DNA of 64,000 nt from Plenodomus lindquistii (taxonomy: Eukaryota > Ascomycota > Dothideomycetes > Pleosporales > Leptosphaeriaceae): positions 496,001 to 560,000 of the forward strand of contig JANUWI010000008.1 of NCBI GenBank assembly GCA_025504975.1, given 5' to 3'. The translations under genes were made by a program, and so were the position numbers. Below, in pieces: positions 33,878-44,409 of this stretch. Position 1 is the stretch's first letter; every line of letters starts with the position of its first letter. The notes beneath the pieces are model-generated. The model did not search any database and was not told the origin of the DNA. It saw only the letters and a list, made by a program, of their open reading frames with translations.

Positions 33878-34180
33878 TTAGAGCATCTGTAAATTGTTAG
33901 TGAATGATTCAGAGCGACAAAGATGACAGAATAAACTCACCATAGCAACACCACCAGCAACGATGAGACCGAGAGCTGAGCCGGAGAGGGCCTGGGGCAT
34001 GGAAGCAGCACCGGTGAAGGGAAGGGTGGAGGTTGGCCTGGTTCCCGAGCCGGTGCCTGAGGGAGCTGCGGCTCCAGTGCCTGTTGGGTAGAAGGCAGCG
34101 GATGTGCCGTTGGTCTGGACGTAGGCGGCAGATGTGGTGGCAGCGAGAGCCGCAACGAGGGAGATCATGGAGAACTGCAT
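33878..34180 (-). CDS. Small GPI-anchored-type surface protein with a 9-nt last exon
   Basis: Exons 34180-33941 and 33886-33878 give 82 aa. Signal peptide MQFSMISLVAALAATTSAAY; the short mature part is rich in Ser, Thr, Gly and Pro; the C-terminus is hydrophobic (SGSALGLIVAGGVAMML) after small residues, as in a GPI signal. The 54-nt intron has a GTGAGT donor, a CACTAAC branch and a TTTACAG end. The final exon codes only Met-Leu-stop. The intron length is a multiple of three and has no stop, so an unspliced message would code a hydrophilic tail (SLFCHLCRSESFTNNLQML) in place of the clean hydrophobic end. Likely a wall or membrane surface protein; function unknown. Confidence 0.75.
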   Translation of the reverse strand: MQFSMISLVAALAATTSAAYVQTNGTSAAFYPTGTGAAAPSGTGSGTRPTSTLPFTGAASMPQALSGSALGLIVAGGVAMVSLFCHLCRSESFTNNLQML

Positions 34181-35943
34181 TTTGATGGTGTGTGGGTTGT
34201 GTTGGTTGTGACGGCGAGGGTCGAGTATTAGAATATTAGATGAAGTGTTGGATGTTGTACTGAGTGGTTGTGTTGAAGATGTGTTTGTGAGATGATGTCC
34301 TTCTACAACGTACATGCACTCTCCTTATATCTATTCTCACTCATTGCTCACCGTACTAGCATCCGCCAGTTGCAAGGTACCAAAGGTAAACGTACCCACC
34401 GAGCACACGTACGCAAACAACCCACAACCCAGCCATCAAGGCCAGCCCTACAAAGCCCCCTAGCTCCACTGTTCCTGGCACATGTCCAATCGGGGTCGCG
34501 TGGTGCGAGCGGGATGTCAGGGTTGCCCAGCTGTCAAAGCCGGTGTCATGCAAATTTGGCTGGGCCGGTGGCTGGAAATAGAAACACGCCAACCACCGTT
34601 TGCGTAATGCGGCTCTGGCGCCACTCCGGCCTTCCCCATCCACCGCCGCTGATTCGTCAGGCCGTCAATGAGATGGCGCAGCATGGCACAGCTGCTGAAA
34701 GACGATGGCTGAGTCTTTGCTGGGTCCTGCACCGTTTTTGGTGTCGTTGCTAGCCTCGTGGCCTGGTGCGCATGTGGCGATCGACATTACATTGCCAATG
34801 TGACTGGCCGCTTCCGCAGGGCTCCGCTCTTCCGCGCAACAACAGGTACGTACCCAACCACATGGTGTGTTTCAAGAAAAAAAGGAGGTTGCTGCGGCAA
34901 TTGACAAAGGCTCTGGATCTCAACGGCCAGGCACAATCCGCTGACCCCACTTTTCATGTCCGCCCAATGGATTGCCCCCTACGACTGACGATGCGGAGGC
35001 CTTGCATTGGATGCCTGCGCAGATGAGATGCGCATGGCACTGTTGATGTCATTTGCAGGAGGTTCCAGCCTCATCTTCTGATCGTCCTTGCGGTGAGGGA
35101 GGTTAGGGATCTTCGTGGAGCCGCAGATTGGCAACTGCAAGGAGTACGTACTGTACTCCCCTTTGCTACGTCTGAAGTCGATCGTGGTCGTACCGGGTTC
35201 TGTGTCCTTTTGCGCCATAGCCGAGTGTAGTCGCAGTCGAAATCGCTGTCTTTTGTCGTTGCCCACCCCAAGGCTCTTCGTCACTCCTTCGATGTTTATG
35301 TTGTGCAGATGCTGTCTACGTACGCTGGTGCCTGTTCCGCAGTATATGTTAGGTTTGCTGCTCTGGACGTGCCTGAACTTTCATCTTCCAATTCAATTGA
35401 CTTTGTCTTATTCCATCCATCTTATTTCTTAAGCAGCATAACATCCCTCGTGTCATTTGAGTGGACATCTCCTCCATTGCTGCGACTAGCGCTGGGTTGT
35501 TTAGCCATCTACCTGGTCTGATCACTTTTTTCTATGACTTACATTACTCTATCGAAGCTCCTCTTGATGCAAGAGGCAGAGATTGCGTGCAATAGTTTGA
35601 GAAGTCCTGGACTTGTTGCTGCTGGTGGCTCGCGCCTACTAGCGATTACCTTAACGTGCAACAGCTGCACCTACTATACTTACCACGCCAGCTCCTCTTT
35701 CCCGACAGTCTCATGATCGAGGTCTACCTTCCTTGATCTGCTCCCAGCGCTCTCAAGCTGCTTTTCATCCACTTTGTCTTCGTATCTCTCTCACTCACAC
35801 TTATCAGCATCTCAACAAGCCGCTCGTCAGCAACTACACGCTACACGCGTCCCGCACATAAGAATATCCATCGCTACCTTTTTCCCTCACGATCCGAGAA
35901 TTGCACCTCAACTAGCATCTTACCAAATCCCACCCATCACAAC
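34181..35943. other. Intergenic, 1.8 kb without a recognisable gene
   Basis: Short frames on both strands with no family likeness. CT-rich leader-like DNA precedes 35944. Confidence 0.5.
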
Positions 35944-36375
35944 ATGGCTTCATCATCATCGCCCAACTTTGAAAGAAATTCCGCAGCCATGCGTAAAGTC
36001 ATCACTTTTCTCGTCAAGGTTGGGTCCAGCTACCAAGAATGCATCGTCCGGCGCAAATGGGTCAGGGAGATCACGAGCGAGGTTCAGCCTCCCGTTCCGT
36101 TGGCCCCCTAGGAGTCCAGGGTCCTTCTGAGGTTGAGCCTTTGTTTCGACGGTCATATGGCCGATCTGAGAGCCTTCGACGCCGAGTTCAAGGAAGGTCT
36201 AAAACAGCCCAGCCTCTCGGATCCCTTGGCGCTGGCGGAGTTTGTGGATGACGCGGAGAGCAGGTACTACGAGATGACCCTGAAGGTCAATGACAAGATA
36301 GAAAGCCTCTATTTACCTCTCTGTGCCAGGCTAGGGTTATGGCGGCAAGCCATGAACTCAGCTTCCTCCGGGTAG
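35944..36375 (+). pseudogene. Copy 1 of a tandem short-protein family, broken by an in-frame TAG
   Basis: From ATG 35944 the frame codes MASSSSPNFERNSAAMRKVI, then stops at TAG 36109-36111 (codon 56). The same frame continues without a shift to a stop at 36375 and codes MADLRAFDAEFKEGLKQPSL then SDPLALAEF. Both halves align with the intact gene at 36691 (MASSPPPDFEHNARAMRRVI; LADLRAHDKQFKDSLNDATL). A single nonsense change, for example CAG to TAG as RIP produces, would explain it. An intron removing the TAG is not evident. If translated it gives a 55-residue fragment. Confidence 0.65.
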
Positions 36376-36690
36376 CTCAGTGTCCCGGTGGAAGATGATC
36401 AGGTTCGAGGCGCCAGCTCAGATATCATATGTAAAGAGAAGATAGTCTATTTTGCATTTGGCCCTAACATTTCATAAGTCGACCGCACAAGCACAGTATG
36501 GCGCGCTCCTTCCTAAATCATGTTGACAAACAGACAAGCTCGGCAAACGGTTCTGTTTGCACCCTACAAGACCAAACCTGCGGCACCAGCTACAGAAACC
36601 TCCCTCCAACCCAACTCGGCTTGCGCGACTACCACCTTATTCCCATCTCACCACTATTCTCGGCGACAGCCATACCCAACGATTCATAGC

Positions 36691-37089
36691 ATGGCTTCAT
36701 CGCCTCCACCCGACTTCGAGCACAACGCCAGAGCCATGCGTCGCGTCATCGAACACCTGCTCGAGGTTGGCAACTTCATCAACCGGGTCCTGGCTGTCAA
36801 ACCGCGAGCTCACCCCCGTTTCGCCGGCACAAGCACTGATCTACCTCGTCACATCTCCCGGGCGTCCATTAGAATCGACTTGCTACGAGACACTCAGCTT
36901 GCCGACCTTCGAGCTCACGACAAGCAATTCAAGGACAGCCTGAACGATGCGACCCTCTCAGATCCTGTTGCGCTGGACTTGCACATGAACCACCAAGAGG
37001 CCAAACTCAGGGATGTCGGCCGGAAGGATTTCGAGAAGTTGATGGAAATTGGTGCCACCCTGGGTGTCCGGCCCGAGGACATGATCTAA
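36691..37089 (+). CDS. Copy 2 of a tandem short-protein family, intact
   Basis: A single exon of 132 aa from ATG 36691. Mostly helical and charged, with no signal peptide, cysteine or membrane segment. Segments shared with copies 1 and 3 are the FEHNARAMRRVIEHLLEVGN region and the later run with LSDPVALDLHMNHQEAKLRD. I do not recognise the family; it looks lineage-specific. The repeated occurrence over 2.4 kb on one strand indicates tandem duplication. Confidence 0.6.
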   Translation: MASSPPPDFEHNARAMRRVIEHLLEVGNFINRVLAVKPRAHPRFAGTSTDLPRHISRASIRIDLLRDTQLADLRAHDKQFKDSLNDATLSDPVALDLHMNHQEAKLRDVGRKDFEKLMEIGATLGVRPEDMI

Positions 37090-37953
37090 TCTCGGATTCC
37101 ACCCATGGGCTGCACCGAAGACAAATGACATCTCGCACGACGATACCTGGGCAACACGAGGCGATGTACAACGTTTGCATACAACTAGGATTCAATCACG
37201 CCTATGTGTGGGGCTGATTGAGGCGACCGGCAGCTTATCTGACCTTTCAGATCTGCTATATGGACGATCATCATTTGGTGGCAGATTTGTTGCTTGTGAG
37301 TTGATCAAGATCACTCATTGTTCCGAGATTGCTTTCAAACCTTACTCAAGTGTTCAGACAAGGCAATAGTAGCTCTGTGTCGTTCTACAATACACGATTT
37401 ACTACCACTTCAGGAGGCTTAGTGCTATAATTGCCTGGTCTTGAAGTACACGCTCTTTCCTTGCTACTCTTATCAACGATGAAGACAAAAAAATTCACCC
37501 TTACCTCGCCCAAGTGACTTATGGCGCTGGAACCTATGATGACCTCTTGTATGAATGCCTTTCTTTGAGTCGCCTTCTACGTGCCTGCTTTTTCACAATG
37601 CCGTGATCTACAATTTTAGTCCGGTCCGACATTAGCTAAATAGCACTGCATGTAATCAATTACACCATTTGATCGCGACGCGAGGTGTAATCGTTTCTCA
37701 GACATCTTGCCTCTTCTGAATGTCCAATGGGCAAGCTTAGCGTGACCTTTTCTTCACCGTCCCACTTGCAGGTTTACAAAAGTTTACTTGTATGAGTTGG
37801 CAGCTCATTCTCTACTGAACGATCTTCCCTTGCGATATCCCGTTCCTCCGTTTACCACTTGTCATCGTGAGTATCGATCTCACCTAACCAACTACGATTT
37901 CCAAGGCTGATCTCATCCCGATGCCCACCATAGATCTCTCGCCGCTAAGTTGA
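37090..37953. other. Intergenic between copies 2 and 3
   Basis: Leader-like CT-rich DNA near 37840. A plausible 5'-leader intron lies around 37867-37906 (GTGAGT ... CTAAC ... CCAAG), but it does not supply a start codon for copy 3. Confidence 0.35.
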
Positions 37954-38328
37954 ATTCTATCGTTGTCTCAGTGTCATGTTTTTGAGCGCGACATCGATGC
38001 CATGCAGGTAGTCATCGCGTATCTAATCGCTTTGGAGAACCAACGTGGGGTGGTCCTGACCAACGTAATAGCGTATCGCGCGCGTCTTCAACTTTCTCGC
38101 AACTCTCGGAAAGAGGTGAAACGAATCTGCGAGAATCTCAGACACCCGGACCTTGCAGACCCCGCCGTTCATGAAATATGTATGGATCATGAGTGTGAGA
38201 AGAACCGAGAGCTTGTTGTCGTCTTCTCCAACCCCAAATTCAAGAAGGACGTGATGACCGAAGACGCCGTCTTTCGCGTGTGTCAGGCCAACTCGCTGCC
38301 TGGCGCGAATGGTAGTGCAGTCGGATAA
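37954..38328 (+). pseudogene. Copy 3 of a tandem short-protein family, no in-frame start at the expected place
   Basis: The open frame begins after TGA 37951 and aligns with copy 2 from CHVFERDIDAMQVVIAYLIA, and later at LRHPDLADPAVHEICMDHEC. No ATG exists where copies 1 and 2 start; the first in-frame ATG is 38002 (MQVVIAYL), which would give 108 aa without the N-terminal motif. Either the gene starts at 38002, uses an upstream exon I cannot place, or is a decayed copy. The C-terminal part is intact to the TAA at 38326-38328. Confidence 0.5.
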
Positions 38329-39357
38329 GCGGAGGCCTTAAAAGGTAGAATTATGAAAACCAGAGAAGGGCCGTTTTTGAGATCTTGGCTCCAAGAAGAA
38401 ATTTTGAGATGCATCCGACAGGTAAATCTTGGCTCATCATGTTGTACTGATGGCATATAAAGGAGCATTACTGACTCAAATCAGCAGACGAGCGGACACA
38501 GCAACGAATTCAACAAAGAATGAGTGCTGTTTCAACGTCAACGCACGTACTTCACTCTTCGCATGTCGAGCCTACACTGTACGTTTAGGAATCGAACCTG
38601 CTCCAGAGTCATCTCACTTGTTCCCCTGATATCTTTCTAGGCCTATGCGTCACATTTCAAGTATCTGCATGACGTCTAATTGCAAGCCTCGCCTTGTTTG
38701 TTTTCAATTACGAAAGAAAAGTCATGAAAATCTTGAATTCCTGGATTGCGCCTGTGCGTGATCCCGGGTCGATTTGATTCCCAGCAGCACCACCTTTTCA
38801 CTCTACAATACTCTTTCGATACTACCCTCCTTCTTCTTTCTCACTTCTATCACACCAGCGAATATCTCTGTCCAGCCTCTTCATTCGCAAGATACCATCA
38901 CCCCCCATGCCACGATGTCGCACGCAACATCATGGCTATGCGCCTCACCGCCTAGTTATCCACGAGAACTACATCCGAGTAAATCACAGATCCACACTTT
39001 ACACTCTCTCGAATCTCGATCAAGCCGTTTTTCGTCAGGGTACGATGCACGGGTTCAAATTTTACCTTGATCATTTACTAATGTTCGCTCGACACTGCCC
39101 GTAAGAGGGTGAAAATTTTACAATGTTACAGTCGAAAGGGCCTTGGAATATATAATTTGACTGATTGTACATATGCCAATGTAATTTGCATTGCTGCAGC
39201 CGGAGAATTGTCGGAGAGTACTTTTGGTCGAAACATGAGGTGATAAACTGGTTGGAAGCTGGCACTATTGTGCTAAGGGTTGTATTTATACCAACTAGGG
39301 CATCAACAACCTGCATCGCTCCTCACTCCTGACAAATTCTGTATCATCCACACTTCT
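38329..39357. other. Intergenic, 1 kb, nothing recognised
   Basis: No coding signal. A sequence near 38590 resembles a tRNA B box on the minus strand but forms no tRNA. Confidence 0.5.
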
Positions 39358-39955
39358 CTACATCAACGCAGGACCTCTACGGCCAAGCCTTCGTCGCTGC
39401 AGTGCCTTAGCAGCATTATCATTAGGCTGTGCATCACCGAAACCACATCCACCATCACGCTCTTGTGCTATCACTGGCCCAGCGCACTTCCCCGAGTTGA
39501 ACCCGCAGCACCCTGCCGCACAGTCTGCGTCCGATGTACAAGGGCCAGTGATGAATTGCGTTCCCGCAACCGCCGCAGCCCCGGTACCCGCAGCTGCTGG
39601 AGGAGCAGCGGCCATAGGGCTAGTCCCGTTGGCCTGCTCTTGGACGCCGGCATCAGCATTTGCATTTGCATTCGCTGCAGCACCACCGTTCAAAGCATTG
39701 TTGTTTGGTTGGGCATCACCGAAGCCACAGCCGTGCCCGTTCTCGTTCGCAACGAAAGGCGCGGCACATTTCCCGGTTGTGAAGTCGCAGCAGGCTGATG
39801 CACATTCGGCATCTGAAGCACAGGTTCCGGTGATGAATTGTGTGCCTTGTGCTGCAACGCTCAGGGACACTGGGAGATGATTAGTGATGCTCGGGTTGAG
39901 GTGGGGATTGTGACGTACAGCTGAGGAGAGCGACGATTCTGAAGAGGGTTGCCAT
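39358..39955 (-). CDS. BAS2-like small secreted protein with two cysteine modules (candidate effector)
   Basis: Exons 39955-39919 and 39869-39358 (49-nt intron, CCCAG acceptor, splitting a Leu codon) give 182 aa. Signal peptide MATLFRIVALLSLSLSVAAQ. Two copies of one module follow: GTQFITGTCASDAECASACC and GTQFITGPCTSDADCAAGCC. Each is completed by GKC and GCGFGDAQPN. Cysteines 29, 35, 39, 40, 47, 60 and 123, 129, 133, 134, 141, 154 have identical spacing (5-3-0-6-12), so three disulfides per module are likely. An Ala/Asn/Pro-rich linker joins them, and a basic tail (LQRRRLGRRG) could be a Kex2-type cleavage region. The module matches the biotrophy-associated secreted protein 2 family of plant-pathogenic fungi as I know it. 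A role in plant interaction is inferred from that family. Confidence 0.85.
39415..39564 (-). repeat. BAS2-like module 2 (internal duplication)
   Basis: Codes residues 115-164, with the same six-Cys spacing as module 1 and the ending GFGDAQPNDN. Confidence 0.8.
39694..39846 (-). repeat. BAS2-like module 1 (internal duplication)
   Basis: Codes residues 21-71, six Cys, ending GFGDAQPNNNA. Paired with the second module at 39415-39564. Confidence 0.8.
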
Positions 39956-42273
39956 TGTGTGAGAGAGATGAAGTTGGTTTTTGGTTATGAATGTAGTGAC
40001 GACTTGCGAAGTTGAGAAGAGCCGAATGTGGAGAGGAATATGTTGATGTTGATGTTGCTGGTACCAAGGTCGTAGCAGGCCGTTATATAGTAGATACACT
40101 GCATTCACATGCTCTCTGAATAGGATCGTCGTAAGACTGGCGGCCTGGCGTGACACAAGCAGACTTCATGCCGAAACGACAGAAGTAGCTGAGGCATCGC
40201 CATTGCTCCAATTGGCGAGCAGAACCCCATTACTTCCAGGGAGGTAGCACCAGGATAGATGTCGTCTGAGAGAGCGAAGCGACTATCTCCATGTTTCGCT
40301 TCTAAGTTTGGTTTACGAATGGGGCGGGACTGCTCGATTAGGTGCTTACCAGACCTAGGCAGGTACTATCCGAAAACGCGGGCGCGTAAAAGGGACGGCT
40401 GTAAACATTATGCGTTTGAGACACATCTGGCTATTGCGAGTATGGGAAAGAGAGAGAGCGGATGGGATTTGTAAGAGACATACTGTAAGTCTAAGCGAGC
40501 CAATTGCGGGTGATCAGCATCATCCGTTGCCTTCAGCGACCAGCACAGTTTATGCCTTGCGTGTGCCTTAACACGATGCATGTTTCGAATTTGTCGGAAA
40601 ATCCAAGTCGACCAATTAGCGTTGGAGACAAACGTAAAAGCATCTTAAGTCGCGAGAAATCGCTCTGGCGAAGATCAAACCGAACAAGTCTCGAATAGCT
40701 CGCTTTGGCGCTTGGAACGCGTAGATGCCGAAGAGACCCTGTATAGTTACTCTAAACCTCATACCATCCATTGCATTTCCTTACACAGGCAGTAGATTTA
40801 ATCTGTTGTTCATTTAGCTATGAGCTTTGTTGTAATATTGTTAAGACTTACGAGTTGAGTCTGACTGTTCCCTCCGCGAATTACGGATAGAGATATTCTT
40901 GCTCTCCGCAAACACAAGATTTCAGATCATTATAGTTAGCCTGAGTGACTTAGATTTCTGTGTCGACATGGGCCACTTACGGTGACAAGGACATTTGCTC
41001 ATTGTTAAGCAGCAATGTGTCCCCTACGAAACAACTAGGCTCATAGGTCCCTCAGATATGGTAATATAAATTGCTACTGAGGACTGAGTCACTTCTGAAG
41101 TTGAATGTGATGTCAGTGACTGACAGGCTTGATGGATGAGTTTAGTTTTACCTGTCTTTCGATTTGTCTGACAAGAACCTTGGCTAACGGACGCATTCTA
41201 AAAGGCTGTGTTGACCCATGATAGCGGCCACAGCTTTGAGGTGACGGGTTGCATAGTCAAGACGATGGTCTTACTTGCTATGAAGATAGACCGTTGGCAG
41301 GGGCTGGCCAGATTGTGTTGTAGCTATGAGCTACTGAGCCAGTACAGGGTGAGGTGTGCCTAGGTAAGTAGATCTGAGGAATTTCTCCTCTGGCGCCTAC
41401 ATATTGTACAGACGCAATACATCGGACAAGCTTGTCACCTAAGAGGGCACGAGTGAAGTCGAGTTAGCCACTAATCATCGAATCTTCTCAGAGAAATTGA
41501 AGATTTCAGTTGTAGCAGGACCAGTGCTATTGGGCCAGTGCTAGCGATATAGCTCGTGTTGATCCAGAGAGTTGCACCTGTACGTATGCTATTGTACGTA
41601 ACATCTCGTGGTCATCGTATTCCTCTCAAGACGTGTAAGCCCCTTAACGAAATTGTCTTGCACCTTGTGTAACTCGATGTTTGTATGACACGACGGAAGG
41701 TGCGCAGGTCGATCAAATGTAGACGTATATGTCCTGCTAAATTTTGTGAACGATAGGAGACACCTTGGAATGATGTACGATAATTTGTAGTTGACGGCCC
41801 GAGGTCCATGTCGTAAGGGACCTACGGCTGAGATTGTAATAAGATTTCCAGCAGACAGAGAGCAGTACCCTTAGTACGACAGGCAAACTGAGCAACAGAT
41901 GAAGTAGGCTCTACGGCCCAGAATATTCCAATGGTAGGACCAAAAGCGAAATCAAGTATTCAAGTTCGCCTGATCCAAGTTCGCCTGACAGCGGAAGTCT
42001 TGTCCAAGACGAAAAGCGAAGAAGGGTATATAAAGCCCGTTGGCTAAGGTAGAACCGAGATAATGTTGTGTGATAAGAAATAGTGAAGGTCGGGCACCGT
42101 ATACAACTGCAAGGTTTGTCTTTGCAATGAAACGTGCCACAGGCGTCGTATTCCAACGACTGGATTGTGCGGACGACAAGTGGAGCATTCGTACATGAGC
42201 CAGCTTGAACTCGATGGAGATTTCGAGATTCCTTTGTTGCGAAGGATTCGTCTGGAAGAGGCATTCGTAGAGC
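39956..42273. other. Intergenic, 2.3 kb without a recognisable gene
   Basis: Somewhat AT-richer than neighbouring genes. Short frames only. A 13-bp direct repeat (CAAGTTCGCCTGA, twice near 41962-41988) is the only structure noticed. Confidence 0.5.
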
Positions 42274-43030
42274 CTATCGAGTAGTCGTGTATCCACGGTT
42301 GTAATTGGTGTACCCCGGCTGGCTGGTTGGACTCGGTGCGGGAGCAGCATTCAGGGCCTTCCAAGCAACTTCAGCAGCTTCTTCTCGCGATTGTTCGAGG
42401 TAGCGGTAGTCTCGCCATAGGTGAGCCCGATATTCACGACCATGTACGAAGACGCTGCTCGACCAGGCTGTTCTTATGCCTGGGCCGGTGTTAGCCTGTG
42501 CCGCCATAGACAGTGCGAGGGGCCGTAAGGGGCTGCGAACCTCGGGGGTCGGAGTAGTCTTGGAACTGTGGCTGAGCTATCTGGTTCGTTGCGCAATAGT
42601 CTGCACTGTTTAGCTATGCCCAAAGTCAAGACTGGTGTGCGCACGTTGAAGCTTCTGGACGTAACTCTCCTGTGCTGCCATGACTGTGACTGTTTGCGAG
42701 AAGGCGAGAGGGATGTTGTTGTCTACGGGCAGCCGTGGGTGGGGTAAGAACTTGTCAAGTGGGGATCTGGGAGGATCAAATTGCGTACAAAGACTAGAAA
42801 AGGACACTTGCCTTGGGCCTCCATCGCTCTGTTTATAGGCAGCATTGCTGCCAGAGCCTCATACTTGGTATCCTGCACAAGCCCGCCAGCGCCATCGCTA
42901 CAGATTGTCTCAAAGCAGTCGTGCCCGCAGCCGTTGTGGCAGTCAATCTGCTTTGAAGTGAAGCAAAGGAGTGCGACCACGCTGCGCTGGCATGCTTATC
43001 CGATGTATCATTGGACAGCAGAGGCATCAT
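42274..43030 (-). pseudogene. Possible broken multi-exon gene
   Basis: Protein-like pieces lie in order on the minus strand but do not join cleanly. They are: a Cys-rich piece (IDCHNGCGHDCFETICSDG, about 42980-42810); VMAAQESYVQKLQ near 42680-42640; QPQFQDYSDPRGSQPLTAPR near 42570-42510; and a 77-aa open frame (42507-42274) with GIRTAWSSSVFVHGREYRAH and WRDYRYLEQSREEAAEVAWK. The last two are one base out of phase, and the first lacks a start codon and would need a GC-AG intron. This could be a decayed gene or one with exons I misplace. The 77-aa frame alone might be a small gene. Family unknown. Confidence 0.3.
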
Positions 43031-44409
43031 TCAGTGAGCCACTGCGGGGGCAACGAAGAACAGAGAGCGGCAAGACAGCAGCTAGAACCCCAGGAATCGC
43101 GAAGGACCCTGGTAGTGACATTATGACATGCGGCTATGTAAGCTCAAGAACCAGAGCATTGGGATGACAAGACCAATGAGCTAGTTCGGTCAATGCTTGA
43201 AGTCGTTGTGCTGCCATTACAAGTCTGGTTCGCAGTATGTGCTGGCACTTGGAGGAAGAGAGATGGCTGCCACGCTACTTTCTTCAGTGCCGACGCACTG
43301 CCAGATGTATTTCGCAGATTGGCCCAGGCCTACTTCGGCCGTCGGCCCGCTTTCGGTAAAGTGAAAAGCGCGCCGTGCCGTTTCCGTCCCAAAACTGTGT
43401 CCATGTTGTCTGTCATGGCGTCATATCGAGCGCTGCTTGGAGTTTGTCGTCGTCGCTGAGATCGCATGCAGCGCAGTGCGATCCTTACTAAACCCAGGTA
43501 ATGAGCTAAGATGCAATGCACGCAACAGGTCCTTCCCATTGGACCCACATCATCAGCAGCATGCGCCATTATCCTGAGCAGCGTGTCGCTCGTTGGGTAA
43601 TGTGTGTTCCTGAGAAGCACCTCAGCCCTGCGGTCCCCGGTCTTGCATCTCCTGCAGCCGATATCACAATCACAAACTCGGATCCCGTGCGGTGCCTGAA
43701 CTCCAGTGCTATGGCCAGTCGTTCGCTGTCGTTGATGAACCACCGCACGATGGAGCCTTCACCCAGTCTCCAGGGCGGAGCTTCCTCGGGGTCCGTCTCG
43801 GCCAAATGGAGTATAGGCGCACATGGCTTGCTATAACCGCACAAGCCTCGCGGCGGAGTTTGCGCCCTCCATCACTTCTCGCTCTGCGCTGGCAGCTGTT
43901 GTGCTGTTCACTGAACAGGTCCAGGGGGCGCTTTGATATGGTGGCTGTCGTATGGCGTATGTGACGTGTCGCACAAGGATGCATCAACAGCGCTAACCCC
44001 AAGTTCACGCCATGCTGCGCCCGCGTGCGTGCGGCGGATGCGCATACAGATCCTCAGAGGCCCACAGCTTTCGCTGCAGCATGTGTCTTCTCGGGTCTAT
44101 CCGCAGTAGTAGACCGTTCGTTGCGACATTCCTGCAGTTGTGATGCATCCCTCCAGGGTCCGAGTGAACGACACGGTCACGTGGGCTCAATCACGCGAGA
44201 CCAAGGGAGCGCAATTTTGCCGCGCTGCCATTCCCATATTGAAAGACCAGTCTATCCTAAGATCCATAGCTGCTTACCTACATGTCTTTGAGCGATGCAG
44301 CGCCATTCGTCCGGTCCTGGGCGCCCGCATACAACACCCGGAGCCGAGATCCTACCCAGCCTAAAAGTATCCGATTCTGGGGAACGACGAAATGGAGACA
44401 CATCAAATC
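43031..44409. other. Intergenic, 1.4 kb, possible gene fragment
   Basis: No complete gene was found. One minus-strand piece (about 43844-43569) reads protein-like (ILHLAETDPEEAPPWRLGEG, then WFINDSERLAIALEFRH) but has no convincing start, splice sites or known family. Confidence 0.35.

Noticed and set aside
38585..38610. Minus-strand GGTTCGATTCC, like a tRNA B box
   Set aside because: The flanking bases do not form a T stem or acceptor stem, and no A box lies at the right distance.
41962..41988. 13-bp direct repeat CAAGTTCGCCTGA x2
   Set aside because: Only two short copies; no CRISPR-like or element-end structure.
43330..43844. Minus-strand frames of 91 and 137 aa in overlapping phases
   Set aside because: No start context, splice partners or known family. 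The 91-aa piece reads protein-like and is mentioned only as a possible fragment.
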